In this document: positions 18,657-29,000 of the stretch, in pieces
Position numbering within the stretch: the first letter of the stretch is position 1
Layout: the number at the start of each line of letters is the position of its first letter
Assembly (NCBI GenBank): GCA_021203845.1
Contig: JAJQAK010000179.1
Span: 1-36,933, forward strand
Source: Clostridia bacterium
GTDB taxonomy: Bacteria > Bacillota > Clostridia > Christensenellales > Borkfalkiaceae
Reading direction: 5' to 3'
Length of the DNA: 36,933 bases
Position numbers and translations under genes: made by a program
The notes under the pieces: model-generated
What the model was told of the DNA's origin: nothing
What the model saw: the letters and a program-made list of their open reading frames with translations, nothing else
The model's database searches: none

Positions 18657-21600
18657 TCAGTCCCAAATTACGGGATTCCGTTCATCATCGTAATGCCAGA
18701 AATTTCCGGGCATTTCCGGTCTTTCTTCGCTGTAAAAATAAACCGTTGCGGACAAAAACGACACGTTGCCCTCTTTTGTTACATGCGCATCGCTTAATTC
18801 CTTTTTCCAGTCCCTTTCCGTGGAAGGGAAAAACACGGATTTAAGATTCCGGCACGATTTAAAAGCGCCGGACTTGATTTCCCAAAAGTAACGGGGTAAG
18901 ACAACGTACTCCAGTGCGGTGCATCCGCTGAATATGTTCGTGGGTATGGTGATAAGACATTCTCCGAAGGCGAAGGACCGAAGCGTCTTACAACCCTCGA
19001 AAGCGGAAACTCCGAGGTTAAACCTGACGACGTCATCCGGGATTTTGAAGTCTGTGAGTCCGCTCGATGTAAACGCGTAATCGCCGATATACAACAAAGT
19101 GGACGGAAGACTCACATCAGAAAGATTTGCGCATCCGCTGAACGCCTCCTCGTCTATGAACGAGACGCCCGCTGGGATTGTGACAGAAGTTATGTCCGTG
19201 CGGTCCTTGAACGCCGACGGACCTACAGCCGCGACCGTGAGTCCGTTGTATCTGCACGGCAACACAAGATTTTTATTCGTGCATCCGCCCAATCCCGCGA
19301 CCACGCAACACTTTCCGAATCTCTGATATTCCAGTCCGTGTGCCAAATTTTCGTCCTCCGCGTCCCCGAGTAGGACATCTTCTTGGGGAAGGTTCACGAC
19401 TGGGTCGAAGGGATATTTAATCATGCCGCCGTCCGACTGCTTTCCGGAAGCAGTAGGACCTTTCTGCACCCCCGTCCACTTGGTGGGTTTGAACTTTTCC
19501 GAGTAGTGCCAGCGGCCCTTCACGGGACTGGGACGCTCCTCGCTGTAAGAAAAGAAACGGCTGTCGTCAAAAAGACACGCATTGCCCTCTAAAGCCGTGT
19601 CGATTCTTCTCCACCGGGATGCGTTGCCCTTGTAAAAAATCGAAACGTAATCACAGGCGCTGAAAGCGTTCTTTGCTATTTTCACGCAGGTGTCGGGAAT
19701 CACTATGCCCGCAAGCGACGTGCACCTGGCAAAAGTTCTCTCCTCTATCACGGAAACGTCGCTTAAGATTGTCACGTTCTTAAGACGGTAGCAACCGTAA
19801 AATGCCCCGTCTCCTATTATGTCGACCCCCTTTGAAATCACGATGTTCTCAAGGGTTTTGTCGTCTTCAAACGCACCGCTAGAGACGGCTACCACCTTCT
19901 CTCCTCTGTACGTCGGTGGAATGACTATGTTCTTTTCTTCGCAGTCCCCCCTGCCAAGCACGGCGTATCCGCCGTGAGTTACCATGTAATCTAAGCCGTA
20001 TGTCGGAAGATAGGCATTGGACACATAAGCAGAGTAGTCCAAAGCGGGCTCCTTGTACGCTCTCCATTTGGTGCGGTACGACGAATAGCTGTTGCTTTGA
20101 TAATGCCAGAATTTTCCGGGTTTCGTGGGTTTTTCCTTGCTGTAAAAGAGAAGCTCCGCTCCAAGCAGATTTTCGTTCCCCTTCTTTTCAATCCTTATTT
20201 TACTCCATTCCTCTTCCGTACCCTTGTAGTAAACCACCACGATTCCGGAACAGCCTTCAAAGGCGCCCTCATCTATCGAAACCATGCTCACTGGAATGAC
20301 CACGCTGCTGATTTGTTTGCAGTTCAAAAAGGCGTGCCTTCCTATTGATTCGAGATCGTCCGGGAATTCGCACCAGAAATAAGCGGGACAATCCGCGAAC
20401 GTATTCTCCTCTATTCTTGCCAAAGAGTCGAACTCGACCCGCCCGAGATTCGGAGAGCCCTCAAAGGCCCCGGCGCCTACAGACTTCACAGAACCGGGGA
20501 CATGGGCGAATCTTATGGGGCATTTCGCGAACGCAGACTTTTCAATCCCGACCACGGGCTTCCCTTCGAATTCGGAAGGAACGCCGACGTTCGACGCCCT
20601 GCACCCGCCGATTCCCGTAACGACGAACCCATCTTCGATTGATTTGAAATCCATAACGCACGGAACGTCCTCTTCCGACGCGTCGCCGCATCTCATGAAA
20701 TTTTCGTGGCGTATGAAGCTGTATTTCTTCTCCTCCCATTCCATGTAACCGTGGCAGTAAGATTCGGCATAACTGTTGAGGTAAGTGCACGCGGGAAAAT
20801 CCGCCGAGTCGAGGTTTATTCTCACAGTCCCGCACTTGGGGCAGACATCGCCGGAGTAATGAGTATGGCACTTGGGACACGTAAAATTCATCACCACGGT
20901 GCTGTTTTTCCTGCCTTTGCCGGACACCCTCTGCATCTCGTATTCCCCCACAATGTCGATGACGATATCCTTGTCAAATTCCACGTCAAGCACACCGTGC
21001 GGTTCTTTGCCGACACTGAACGCATAGACGGCGTCCTCCATGAATCCGCGGCCAGTGGAAAGAGCGCGAAGAACCGCGTAGATTTTCCCCGGTCGGTCAT
21101 TTGCGATGTACTCGAGCATAAATCTGCACATGTCCCCTCCTTTCTGTTTGAAGAAGACGGGACGGTCGTACAAACTATGTTTAACTATCTCCTCAGCGCG
21201 CGGATAGTCCAGAAAAACCTTGTCGTCTCTCTCGAAAATCTCGTATATGCCGTCGACGATCTTGTCGTACACGTCACTTCTCGTCTCCACGGTCAGAACG
21301 GGGGAGAAGAAGTCGGTGTCGTTGACACAGAACAGAATCTCTGTGTCGTCGTCGCACCCTTTGATTTTCGTCACGGGGTTGAGAAGCGCGTAAAGCGTGT
21401 AACCGTACGAAGTGACCGCCTCTATGCTGAAACTTATCTTTCTTCCGGCGTCATCAATGAGAACAAGCGGTTTACTTTTTTCGACGGAGCTTACGAGGAG
21501 AAGTTCGTATATATTTTTCCCGTTCGAGGGAACGAATGTAGACTTTTCGAAAAAATCGTCGTAGACGAGTTCCGCCGAAGCAAGATGCCGGTTTCCTTCT

Positions 21601-22256
21601 CTTTTCCACTTAAGTTGCGACTCTTTGCGGTATTTCCCCCTGATGATGCTTTGGTATTTGTAGTCCGGCACCTCGAAGGACTGGGGACTCATTTTTTCAT
21701 CGTATCTGTAGACGATTTTCTCGTTCTTCTTGAACACGTCAAAACAGTCGAGCGGCTCGAAAATAACGTAAAGGTCTTCGCCTATGTACATCGATGCGAG
21801 TTTCCTGAAATGTACTTCTCTGTCGTTGTCGAAGGAAAGATTTATCGTGTCGTGATTGTCCGGGTCCTCGAGCCTGGACTTCAAACTGCTCGTTCTGTCG
21901 ATGTGTTTCTCGAATTCCCGAGAAAAAACGTCTTTCAGCTCCGCCGCCAATTTTTTGTTCTTCACCGCATGCATCGAAGGCGGATTCGTATTTTTGTCCG
22001 CCTCGAAGACGACCGTGTCGCCCTCCTTTAATCCCTGTACCGGAATAAGAGGCAGAAGATAGGCGTAAAGATGTCCGTCTGAAGTCATTGTGGAAAGTCT
22101 CAAAAACGGAACTTCCTTTCCTCGCGAATCTTTGACCAGGAAGGCATTGTCGCTGGGCCTTTGAATCAGCATATCGCAAATGTCTTTTTTACCAATCGAT
22201 GTGAACGTCTCATTCATGAGCTGATAATCGAAATAAAAGCCGTTAGAATCCGCCAT
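18657..22256 (-). CDS. giant protein: DUF1292-like repeats, zinc ribbon, three LRR_5 blocks (paralog 1)
   Basis: 1199 aa. N-terminal ~460 aa with about four DUF1292-like units; FTCPKCHTHYSGDVCPKCG; three LRR_5 blocks each ending in a WHY...W module. AAGGAGGAAAC-ATG. No signal peptide. Confidence 0.88.
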   Translation of the reverse strand: MADSNGFYFDYQLMNETFTSIGKKDICDMLIQRPSDNAFLVKDSRGKEVPFLRLSTMTSDGHLYAYLLPLIPVQGLKEGDTVVFEADKNTNPPSMHAVKNKKLAAELKDVFSREFEKHIDRTSSLKSRLEDPDNHDTINLSFDNDREVHFRKLASMYIGEDLYVIFEPLDCFDVFKKNEKIVYRYDEKMSPQSFEVPDYKYQSIIRGKYRKESQLKWKREGNRHLASAELVYDDFFEKSTFVPSNGKNIYELLLVSSVEKSKPLVLIDDAGRKISFSIEAVTSYGYTLYALLNPVTKIKGCDDDTEILFCVNDTDFFSPVLTVETRSDVYDKIVDGIYEIFERDDKVFLDYPRAEEIVKHSLYDRPVFFKQKGGDMCRFMLEYIANDRPGKIYAVLRALSTGRGFMEDAVYAFSVGKEPHGVLDVEFDKDIVIDIVGEYEMQRVSGKGRKNSTVVMNFTCPKCHTHYSGDVCPKCGTVRINLDSADFPACTYLNSYAESYCHGYMEWEEKKYSFIRHENFMRCGDASEEDVPCVMDFKSIEDGFVVTGIGGCRASNVGVPSEFEGKPVVGIEKSAFAKCPIRFAHVPGSVKSVGAGAFEGSPNLGRVEFDSLARIEENTFADCPAYFWCEFPDDLESIGRHAFLNCKQISSVVIPVSMVSIDEGAFEGCSGIVVVYYKGTEEEWSKIRIEKKGNENLLGAELLFYSKEKPTKPGKFWHYQSNSYSSYRTKWRAYKEPALDYSAYVSNAYLPTYGLDYMVTHGGYAVLGRGDCEEKNIVIPPTYRGEKVVAVSSGAFEDDKTLENIVISKGVDIIGDGAFYGCYRLKNVTILSDVSVIEERTFARCTSLAGIVIPDTCVKIAKNAFSACDYVSIFYKGNASRWRRIDTALEGNACLFDDSRFFSYSEERPSPVKGRWHYSEKFKPTKWTGVQKGPTASGKQSDGGMIKYPFDPVVNLPQEDVLLGDAEDENLAHGLEYQRFGKCCVVAGLGGCTNKNLVLPCRYNGLTVAAVGPSAFKDRTDITSVTIPAGVSFIDEEAFSGCANLSDVSLPSTLLYIGDYAFTSSGLTDFKIPDDVVRFNLGVSAFEGCKTLRSFAFGECLITIPTNIFSGCTALEYVVLPRYFWEIKSGAFKSCRNLKSVFFPSTERDWKKELSDAHVTKEGNVSFLSATVYFYSEERPEMPGNFWHYDDERNPVIWD

Positions 22257-22306
22257 GTTTCCTCCTTATAAAAATTCCCGAAGGCACCTTCGCCCTGCGT
22301 TATGTC

Positions 22307-25300
22307 TCACTTGTCCCAGATTACGGGATTCCGTTCGTCATCGTAATGCCAGAAATTCCCAGGCCTTTCCGGTCTTTCCTCGCTGTAAAAATACATCGTT
22401 GCGTTCCAGAAGTCCTCGTTCCCTTTCTGCGCCAACTCGGCATATTTATATTCCCTTTTCCATTCCTTTTCCGTCGAGGGGTAGAACACCGCTCTAAGCG
22501 ATCTGCACGTCTCAAAGGCACAAGGGCTGAGTTTGCGGAAATAATGCGGGAATATGACATACTCGAGTGCGGTGCATCTGCGAAACGCGTACTTAGGGAT
22601 ATCGAACATTCTTTCCCCAAAGACCACCGATTTGAGTTTTCTGCAGCTTTCAAAGGCGGAAACGCCGAAATAATGCCACATGTTTTCCGGCAGGTCAACG
22701 CTTTCCAAAGCACACGACGAGAACGCGAATTTTCCGATTCTCTCGACGGAGTCCGGTATGTCCGCGCTGACAAGCCCCGTACAGCCCTCAAAGGCCTCGT
22801 CGTCCACGCTTGTGACGTTGTCGGGAATCTCGACGGAGGTTATGTCCGTGCGGCCTTTGAACACTGCGGGCCCAATTGCCGCGATGTAAAGGCCATTGTA
22901 CATGGTCGGAAGGATGAGATTTTTCTTAAGGTCCGTGCACGATCCGAGCCCGGCTACGGCACAATATTTTCCGAGTCTCTGATATTCGAGCCCGTGCGGC
23001 AGATTTTCTTCTTCCGCAGTCCCGAAGATTACCTCCTCACGCGGAAGGTTCACGGCCGGATTGAACGGGTATTTTATCACACCGACTTCCGACTGTTTTC
23101 CGGAAGCAGCGGGCCCCTTCTGCGCACCCGTCCATTTGGACGGCTTGAACTTCTCCGTAAAGTGCCAGTGCCCCTTTATCGGGGAGGGACGCTCCTCGCT
23201 GTAAAAAAAGAGATTGCTGTCGTAGAAAAGACATTCGTTGCTCTCCGGTTCGATATCGATCTCTTTCCACTTCTCCGCATCACCCGTAAAATATATCACG
23301 GCGTCGTCGCAGTCGCTGAAGGCGTGCTCTCCTATTTTCTTGCAGGTATCCGGAATGACCACGCTCGCGAGCGAGAAACTGTTACCGAAAGTCCAGTCCT
23401 CTATCTCAGATATATCGCTCAAAATTATCACGTTCTTTAAGTCGGAGCAGTAGTTAAATGCCCCTGCGCCTATCTTGTTCACGCCCTTTGAAATCACGAC
23501 GTTTTTCAGTATGTCATCCTTCTCAAAGGCGCAGTTCGAAACAGCAACGACCCTCTCACCCTTATAATACGAAGGAATGACAATGTTCTTATCCTCGCAT
23601 TCCTCCCTTCCGACGACCATATATCCTCCGATGGTCTTTTCATACTTCAAGCCGTAGCTCGGAAGATAGTCGTTGGAGACGAATGCCGAGTAGTCCGTCG
23701 CGGGATCCCTGTACGCTCGCCATTTGATGCGGCATGAGGATTTTTCGTCCATGAAGTGCCAGAACGACCCCGGCCTCGTGGGTTTCTCCTTACTGAAATA
23801 CAGAACATCCGCACGAAACAGTGTGGCGTTGCCTTTTTCGTCTATACGAATTTTACACCATTCATCCTCTTTCCCATTATAATATACTGTTTCAAGTTTT
23901 TCACATCCGTCGAAAGCACCATCTTCTATGGTTGTCATGCTCTCCGGAATCTGTATGCTATTAATTGCGGAACATCCAAAAAACGCGTTCCTTCCTATCG
24001 TCTTAATACCCTCCGGAAGATCAGAGTTCCGAAGAGACTTGCAATTCATGAACATACCTTCCTCTATTTTGTCCACTGTGGCGTCAGACTCAAACTGATT
24101 TAAGCTTTGACACCCCTCGAACGCTAAAGCACCGATGAACTTCACGCTGTCAGGGACATGGACGGAACAAATGCGACTTTTCGCAAACGCAGACTTTTCT
24201 ATCCCTATCACGGGCTTCCCGTTGTATACGGAAGGTATACCGATTTTATCTGCCTTGCACCCTCCGATCCCCGCAACGACGTAACCGTCGCCACTGAGTC
24301 TGAAGTTCAAAACACACGGTGTCTCTGTTTGCGGCTCCACGCCACACCTGGTGTAGTAAGAAAAATATCTGTAACTGAATTTTTCCAACTCAAACGACAT
24401 ATATTCCCGGCAAATCGAAGCCGAATATCGGTCAAGATAAATACACGCGGGGTAATCCACCGAACCAAGATTTCTTCTTGTCGCCCCACACTTGGGGCAA
24501 ACATCCCCTGAGTATTCGGTAAAGCATTTGGGACAGAGAAAATCCAATCTGCCGACCGCAAATTTCTCGGACTCGTCACCATAATCTCCGTTCTCATTGG
24601 CGGAATCTTCTTCCTCGTCGAAAACGGCGTTATATTCATCCATAAACTCGTTTATGCTTTTGTCATCGGTTTCCAGATTAAGGTCGCCGAAATTGTTTCT
24701 GCCAAGTTTCTTCATGCAGAACACATACTCCTCATCTTCTTCAAACGTGCGGGTTGAAGACAAGGCGGCAAGAACCGCGTAAAGTTTTTTCGGATGGTCT
24801 TCCGTATTGTATAAAACGACAAATCTGCAGTATTCATCATCGTTGTTTTTGTAAAAGACGGGAAACTCGTCTTCAAGTCCGTTAAGCAGGATTTCTTCCG
24901 ACGGCGGATAGTTTAAGAGAATTTCTTCGTCGTCGTCAAACATATCATACACGTCGTCGAGAATCTCGTCATATATTGCCTTGTTTGTTTCCACCTGTAG
25001 CACGGGGGAAAAGTAGTCGTAATCGTTGACCTGAAAAAGAATCTCCGTATCCTTGTCACACCCTTTGATTTCCGTTATCGGATTCAACACGACATACAGA
25101 TAAAGATGGCAAGGCGCAACCGCCTCGATTCTGAAAGTTATTTTCCTTCCGGCTTCATCCCTTAGGACAAGCGGTTTTTTTAGCCCGTCCAGGTCCGTAA
25201 GAAGCAAATCGTAGATGTTTTCGCCGTCTGCGGGAATAAACGTGGTTTCTTCAAAAAAATCGTCATAAACAATCTGCTTTCCGCCTTGACCTATGAGACG

Positions 25301-25960
25301 ATTCTTCCTGGACTCGAGAACCTTTTCATTCAAATATTTGTCCATCACAAGATTCTGCATCTTTTGTGTAGGCACCTGGAGTGATGGCGGCATAATCTTG
25401 TCGTTGCAAAAATAAACAAACTTTGCGTTGTTTTTAAACAATTCCAGATGGTCCATGGGTTCCAGCACCACGTAAAGTTCGCCGCCTATGCATTCCGCGG
25501 CAAGTTTTTTGAACTTGACGCTTGTCTTTGGCTTCACGAAGATGGGCACCGGCTCATGGTTGTCCATATCGGCAAGCCACGCTCTGAAATTATTCATCTT
25601 ATATTCCTGATTATCGAGTGCCTGTTCAAAAGCTTCCATGACCTCATCAGTTATTTTTTTGTCCTTTACAACATGCATCGTGGACGGGGACTCAGTTCCG
25701 TCGACTTCGACGACCACCGGCTCTCTCTTTCTTAAACCCTGTATATCGATTAACGGAAGAATAAGGGAATAGAGTTTATCGTCGGCGAACATAGTAATGA
25801 GTTTTACAAACGGCACATTCTTTCCCCGTGTGTCCACGGTCTCGAAAGATATATCATTAAACCTGTCGGACAGTATTGTATAAACATCTTTTTCTCCGAT
25901 CGCCCTGAATGTCTCGTTCATCAGCTGATAGTCGAAATATAAATCGTCATTTTTCCCCAT
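22307..25960 (-). CDS. giant protein: DUF1292-like repeats, zinc ribbon, three LRR_5 blocks (paralog 2)
   Basis: 1217 aa. Same architecture; FLCPKCFTEYSGDVCPKCG; C-terminal FYSEERPERPGNFWHYDDERNPVIWDK. Confidence 0.88.
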   Translation of the reverse strand: MGKNDDLYFDYQLMNETFRAIGEKDVYTILSDRFNDISFETVDTRGKNVPFVKLITMFADDKLYSLILPLIDIQGLRKREPVVVEVDGTESPSTMHVVKDKKITDEVMEAFEQALDNQEYKMNNFRAWLADMDNHEPVPIFVKPKTSVKFKKLAAECIGGELYVVLEPMDHLELFKNNAKFVYFCNDKIMPPSLQVPTQKMQNLVMDKYLNEKVLESRKNRLIGQGGKQIVYDDFFEETTFIPADGENIYDLLLTDLDGLKKPLVLRDEAGRKITFRIEAVAPCHLYLYVVLNPITEIKGCDKDTEILFQVNDYDYFSPVLQVETNKAIYDEILDDVYDMFDDDEEILLNYPPSEEILLNGLEDEFPVFYKNNDDEYCRFVVLYNTEDHPKKLYAVLAALSSTRTFEEDEEYVFCMKKLGRNNFGDLNLETDDKSINEFMDEYNAVFDEEEDSANENGDYGDESEKFAVGRLDFLCPKCFTEYSGDVCPKCGATRRNLGSVDYPACIYLDRYSASICREYMSFELEKFSYRYFSYYTRCGVEPQTETPCVLNFRLSGDGYVVAGIGGCKADKIGIPSVYNGKPVIGIEKSAFAKSRICSVHVPDSVKFIGALAFEGCQSLNQFESDATVDKIEEGMFMNCKSLRNSDLPEGIKTIGRNAFFGCSAINSIQIPESMTTIEDGAFDGCEKLETVYYNGKEDEWCKIRIDEKGNATLFRADVLYFSKEKPTRPGSFWHFMDEKSSCRIKWRAYRDPATDYSAFVSNDYLPSYGLKYEKTIGGYMVVGREECEDKNIVIPSYYKGERVVAVSNCAFEKDDILKNVVISKGVNKIGAGAFNYCSDLKNVIILSDISEIEDWTFGNSFSLASVVIPDTCKKIGEHAFSDCDDAVIYFTGDAEKWKEIDIEPESNECLFYDSNLFFYSEERPSPIKGHWHFTEKFKPSKWTGAQKGPAASGKQSEVGVIKYPFNPAVNLPREEVIFGTAEEENLPHGLEYQRLGKYCAVAGLGSCTDLKKNLILPTMYNGLYIAAIGPAVFKGRTDITSVEIPDNVTSVDDEAFEGCTGLVSADIPDSVERIGKFAFSSCALESVDLPENMWHYFGVSAFESCRKLKSVVFGERMFDIPKYAFRRCTALEYVIFPHYFRKLSPCAFETCRSLRAVFYPSTEKEWKREYKYAELAQKGNEDFWNATMYFYSEERPERPGNFWHYDDERNPVIWDK

Positions 25961-26033
25961 ATCCTCTCCTTCTAAAAAAACGCAATAAACGCTTCATCAC
26001 ACCGTACATCAGAAGTATACATTCCGGTTTGTA

Positions 26034-29000
26034 TCATTTGTCCCATGTCACGGGTTTTCCGTCATCGCCGTAATGCCAAAAATTTCCGGGCGTTTCCGGC
26101 CTTATTCCGCTGTATACATACATCGTGGCATTGAGAAAGCTCCTGTTCCCCGTTTCATCCACGTCAAGCATGAATTTCTCGTGTTCCTTCGCAGATAAGG
26201 GTATGAAAACAGCCTTGAGCGAATTGCACCCCTCGAACGCACACGCTCCTACACCGTGGCAGAGACTAGGCAGAACGACGTATTCCAAAGAAGCGCAACC
26301 GGAAAAGGCGCGTAAGGAAATGGCCGTAATCCGTTCTCCCAAGTCCGCCGAAAAGAGTTTTTTACAGTTTTCAAAAGCGGAAACTCCTATCTTCTCCACA
26401 GAGGCGGGCAACTCGATTTCGCAAAGACCGTCGCACCCGCTGAACGCCTCGTCGTCTATTGCCGTGACGCCATCGGGAATCGAGACAAACTTCATGTCCG
26501 TACGACCTTTGAACGCAGCGATTCCGATTTTTGTGACGTTGAGGCCGTTATACATGGAAGGCAAAACAACGTTTTCAAGGTCCGTGCACGAGCCCGTCCC
26601 AGCGACCGCGCAGCATTTTCCGAGTCTCTGATATTCGAGCCCGTGCGCAAGTTTTTCTTCCTCCGCTTCCCCGAACAAAACTTCCTCCCTCGGAAGGTTT
26701 ACGGCCGGGTCGAACGGATACTTTATCACGCCGTCGGTGTCACCGGTGCCCTTCCACCTGACGGGCTTGAATTTCTCGGTGTAATGCCAGTGCCGTTTTA
26801 CCGGCTTTGCCCTCTCCTCGCTGTAAAAGTACACGCAGTCATCGTCTGAAAGCAGTTCGTTGTCATCTCTGTCTATATCCACGCCGTTCCAAAGAGTCCT
26901 GTCTCCTTTGAAAAATATCGCAGGATCGTAACAGCAGTCAAAAACGTGTTTCCCCATCTCTTTGCAACTGCCGGGAATCACGACGCTTACGATGTCCCCA
27001 CATTCGCAAAACGTCTCATCCTCAATCTTTTTCACGTCTCCCAAAATGACGGCCGTTTTGAGATTTTTGCAACCCCGGAACGCCGATGCGCCTATTTTGC
27101 CGACGCCCTCCGGCACGACGATGTTTCTTATGACGGCGTCGTTCTTGAACGCGCCATTTCCCAACGCTATGACTTTTTTCCCGAGATGCGTCCCGGGGAT
27201 GACAATGTCCTTTTCCTCGCAGTCGCCCCTCCCGGTGACGACATATCCGTCTTCCGTTTCCTCGTATTCGAGGCCGTAGGTCGGAAGATAGTCGTTGGAA
27301 GAAAACGCTCTGCAATCCTTCGCAGGTTCACTGCACGCCTTCCATTTGATACGGCACGAACCGTTTTCATTGCTGTAGTGCCAAAATTTCCCGGGTCTTA
27401 AGGGGTTATCCCTGCTGTAAAAGAGAATCTCCGCACAGTTCAGCGCGTCGTTCCCTCCGGCGTCCTTTTCGACTTTCGCCCAATCCTCCTCATCGCCACA
27501 ATAATAAACGGAGCCAAGCGTTCGGCAGTCTTTGAACGCACCTTCCTCGACGGAAACCACGCTCACGGGAATTTTAATTTCTTTTATCGACTCGCATCCC
27601 AAAAACGCGAAACTTCCCAAAGCTTCAAGTCCGTTCGGCAATTCGACAGACGAGAGCTTCGGACAGTATGCAAAAGTCCTCTCCTCTATTTCGGATAGGG
27701 GCGAAACGAAACGGACGTATTCCAGGCGCGGACATCCCTCGAATGCCGAGGCTCCAACGAACTTCACGCTCCCGGGGACACGAACGTATTTTAACGGGCT
27801 TTTCGCGAACGCCGACTTTTCTATCCCGACCACGGGCTTTCCTTCGTGTTCGGAAGGAATTCCCAGGTATTCCGCTATGCACGTGCCGATTCCGGTAACA
27901 ACGAAACCCTCATCGGAAAGCGCGAACTCCAGCCCGCACGGCATGTCTGAATACGGCTCCCCGCCGCATCTAAAGAAATCCGGAAAGTTTTTGCCGTCGG
28001 ATTTCTCCGCCTTCCACGCCACGTAATTTTGGCAGCAGGCCTCCGAATATTCGCTGAGATACACGCACGATGGATACTCCGCCGAGTCGGTGTTCTTTCT
28101 TTGTGCCCCGCACTTCGGACATACGTCCCCGCGGAACTTTGTCAGGCATTCCGTGCATCTGAAAACCGGCTCCGTCCTCTTCCCGCCGTACGCGACATCG
28201 AACGGACTCGCGCCGTTTGCGAGGGCGGCATCGCACTTCTTCTTTATCTTATTTATCGTTTTCCTGTCGAATTCTGGTTCCAGGTCGCAAAAAAGCGTAT
28301 CCGTGAAATCGTCGAGACAGAAGACATATTTGTTGTTTTTTATGTACGGGAAAGACGAAGACATCGCAGTGAACACGGCGTAAACCTCATCCGGCCGGTC
28401 CCAGTCCACGAACACCGGTCTGAATCTGTAGTAAAAGCCGTCAAACCCCATGCAGAAAACGGGGAATCCCTTCATTTCGTCGCAAAGAATGTCTTCCAGG
28501 GAAGGATATTCCAGAAGAATTTCCTCCTCGTCGTCAAATATATCGTAAACGGCATCGAAGATTTCGTCGCATATCCGCTCGTCCGTCTCGACTCTGAGAA
28601 CACGGCCATGCAGTTCGTCATCGACAAAGAAAAGAATCTCCGTGTCCGCATCGCAGCCTTCTATCTCGGTGACGGGACAAAGTACCGCGTAAAGCAGGAA
28701 ATCATACCCATATACCGCCTCTATTCTGAATGTGATGTCTCTGCCTTTTTCGTCTCTTAGCGTGACGGGGGTTTTGAAATCTTCCGCCTCTCCGAGAAGA
28801 ACGTCGTATATGTCTTCACCCTCCACGGAAACATAGGACGACTTCTCGAAAAAATCGTCGTACACGATTTTGCCGGGGGCTGCGGCGCGACCCTCCGTCT
28901 TCTTTTTTTCAAGCGTTTTGCGATATTCCGCCAGAATATCCTCGCACACTTCTTTTTTTGCAGGCTCAAACTGCGGAGGAGACACGCCGTCGTCGCACCT

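Noticed and set aside
20706-22031. 441-aa plus-strand ORF inside giant paralog 1
   Set aside because: Antisense shadow of a well-supported minus-strand CDS; composition is typical of a reverse-complement reading with no recognisable domain and no matching RBS context.
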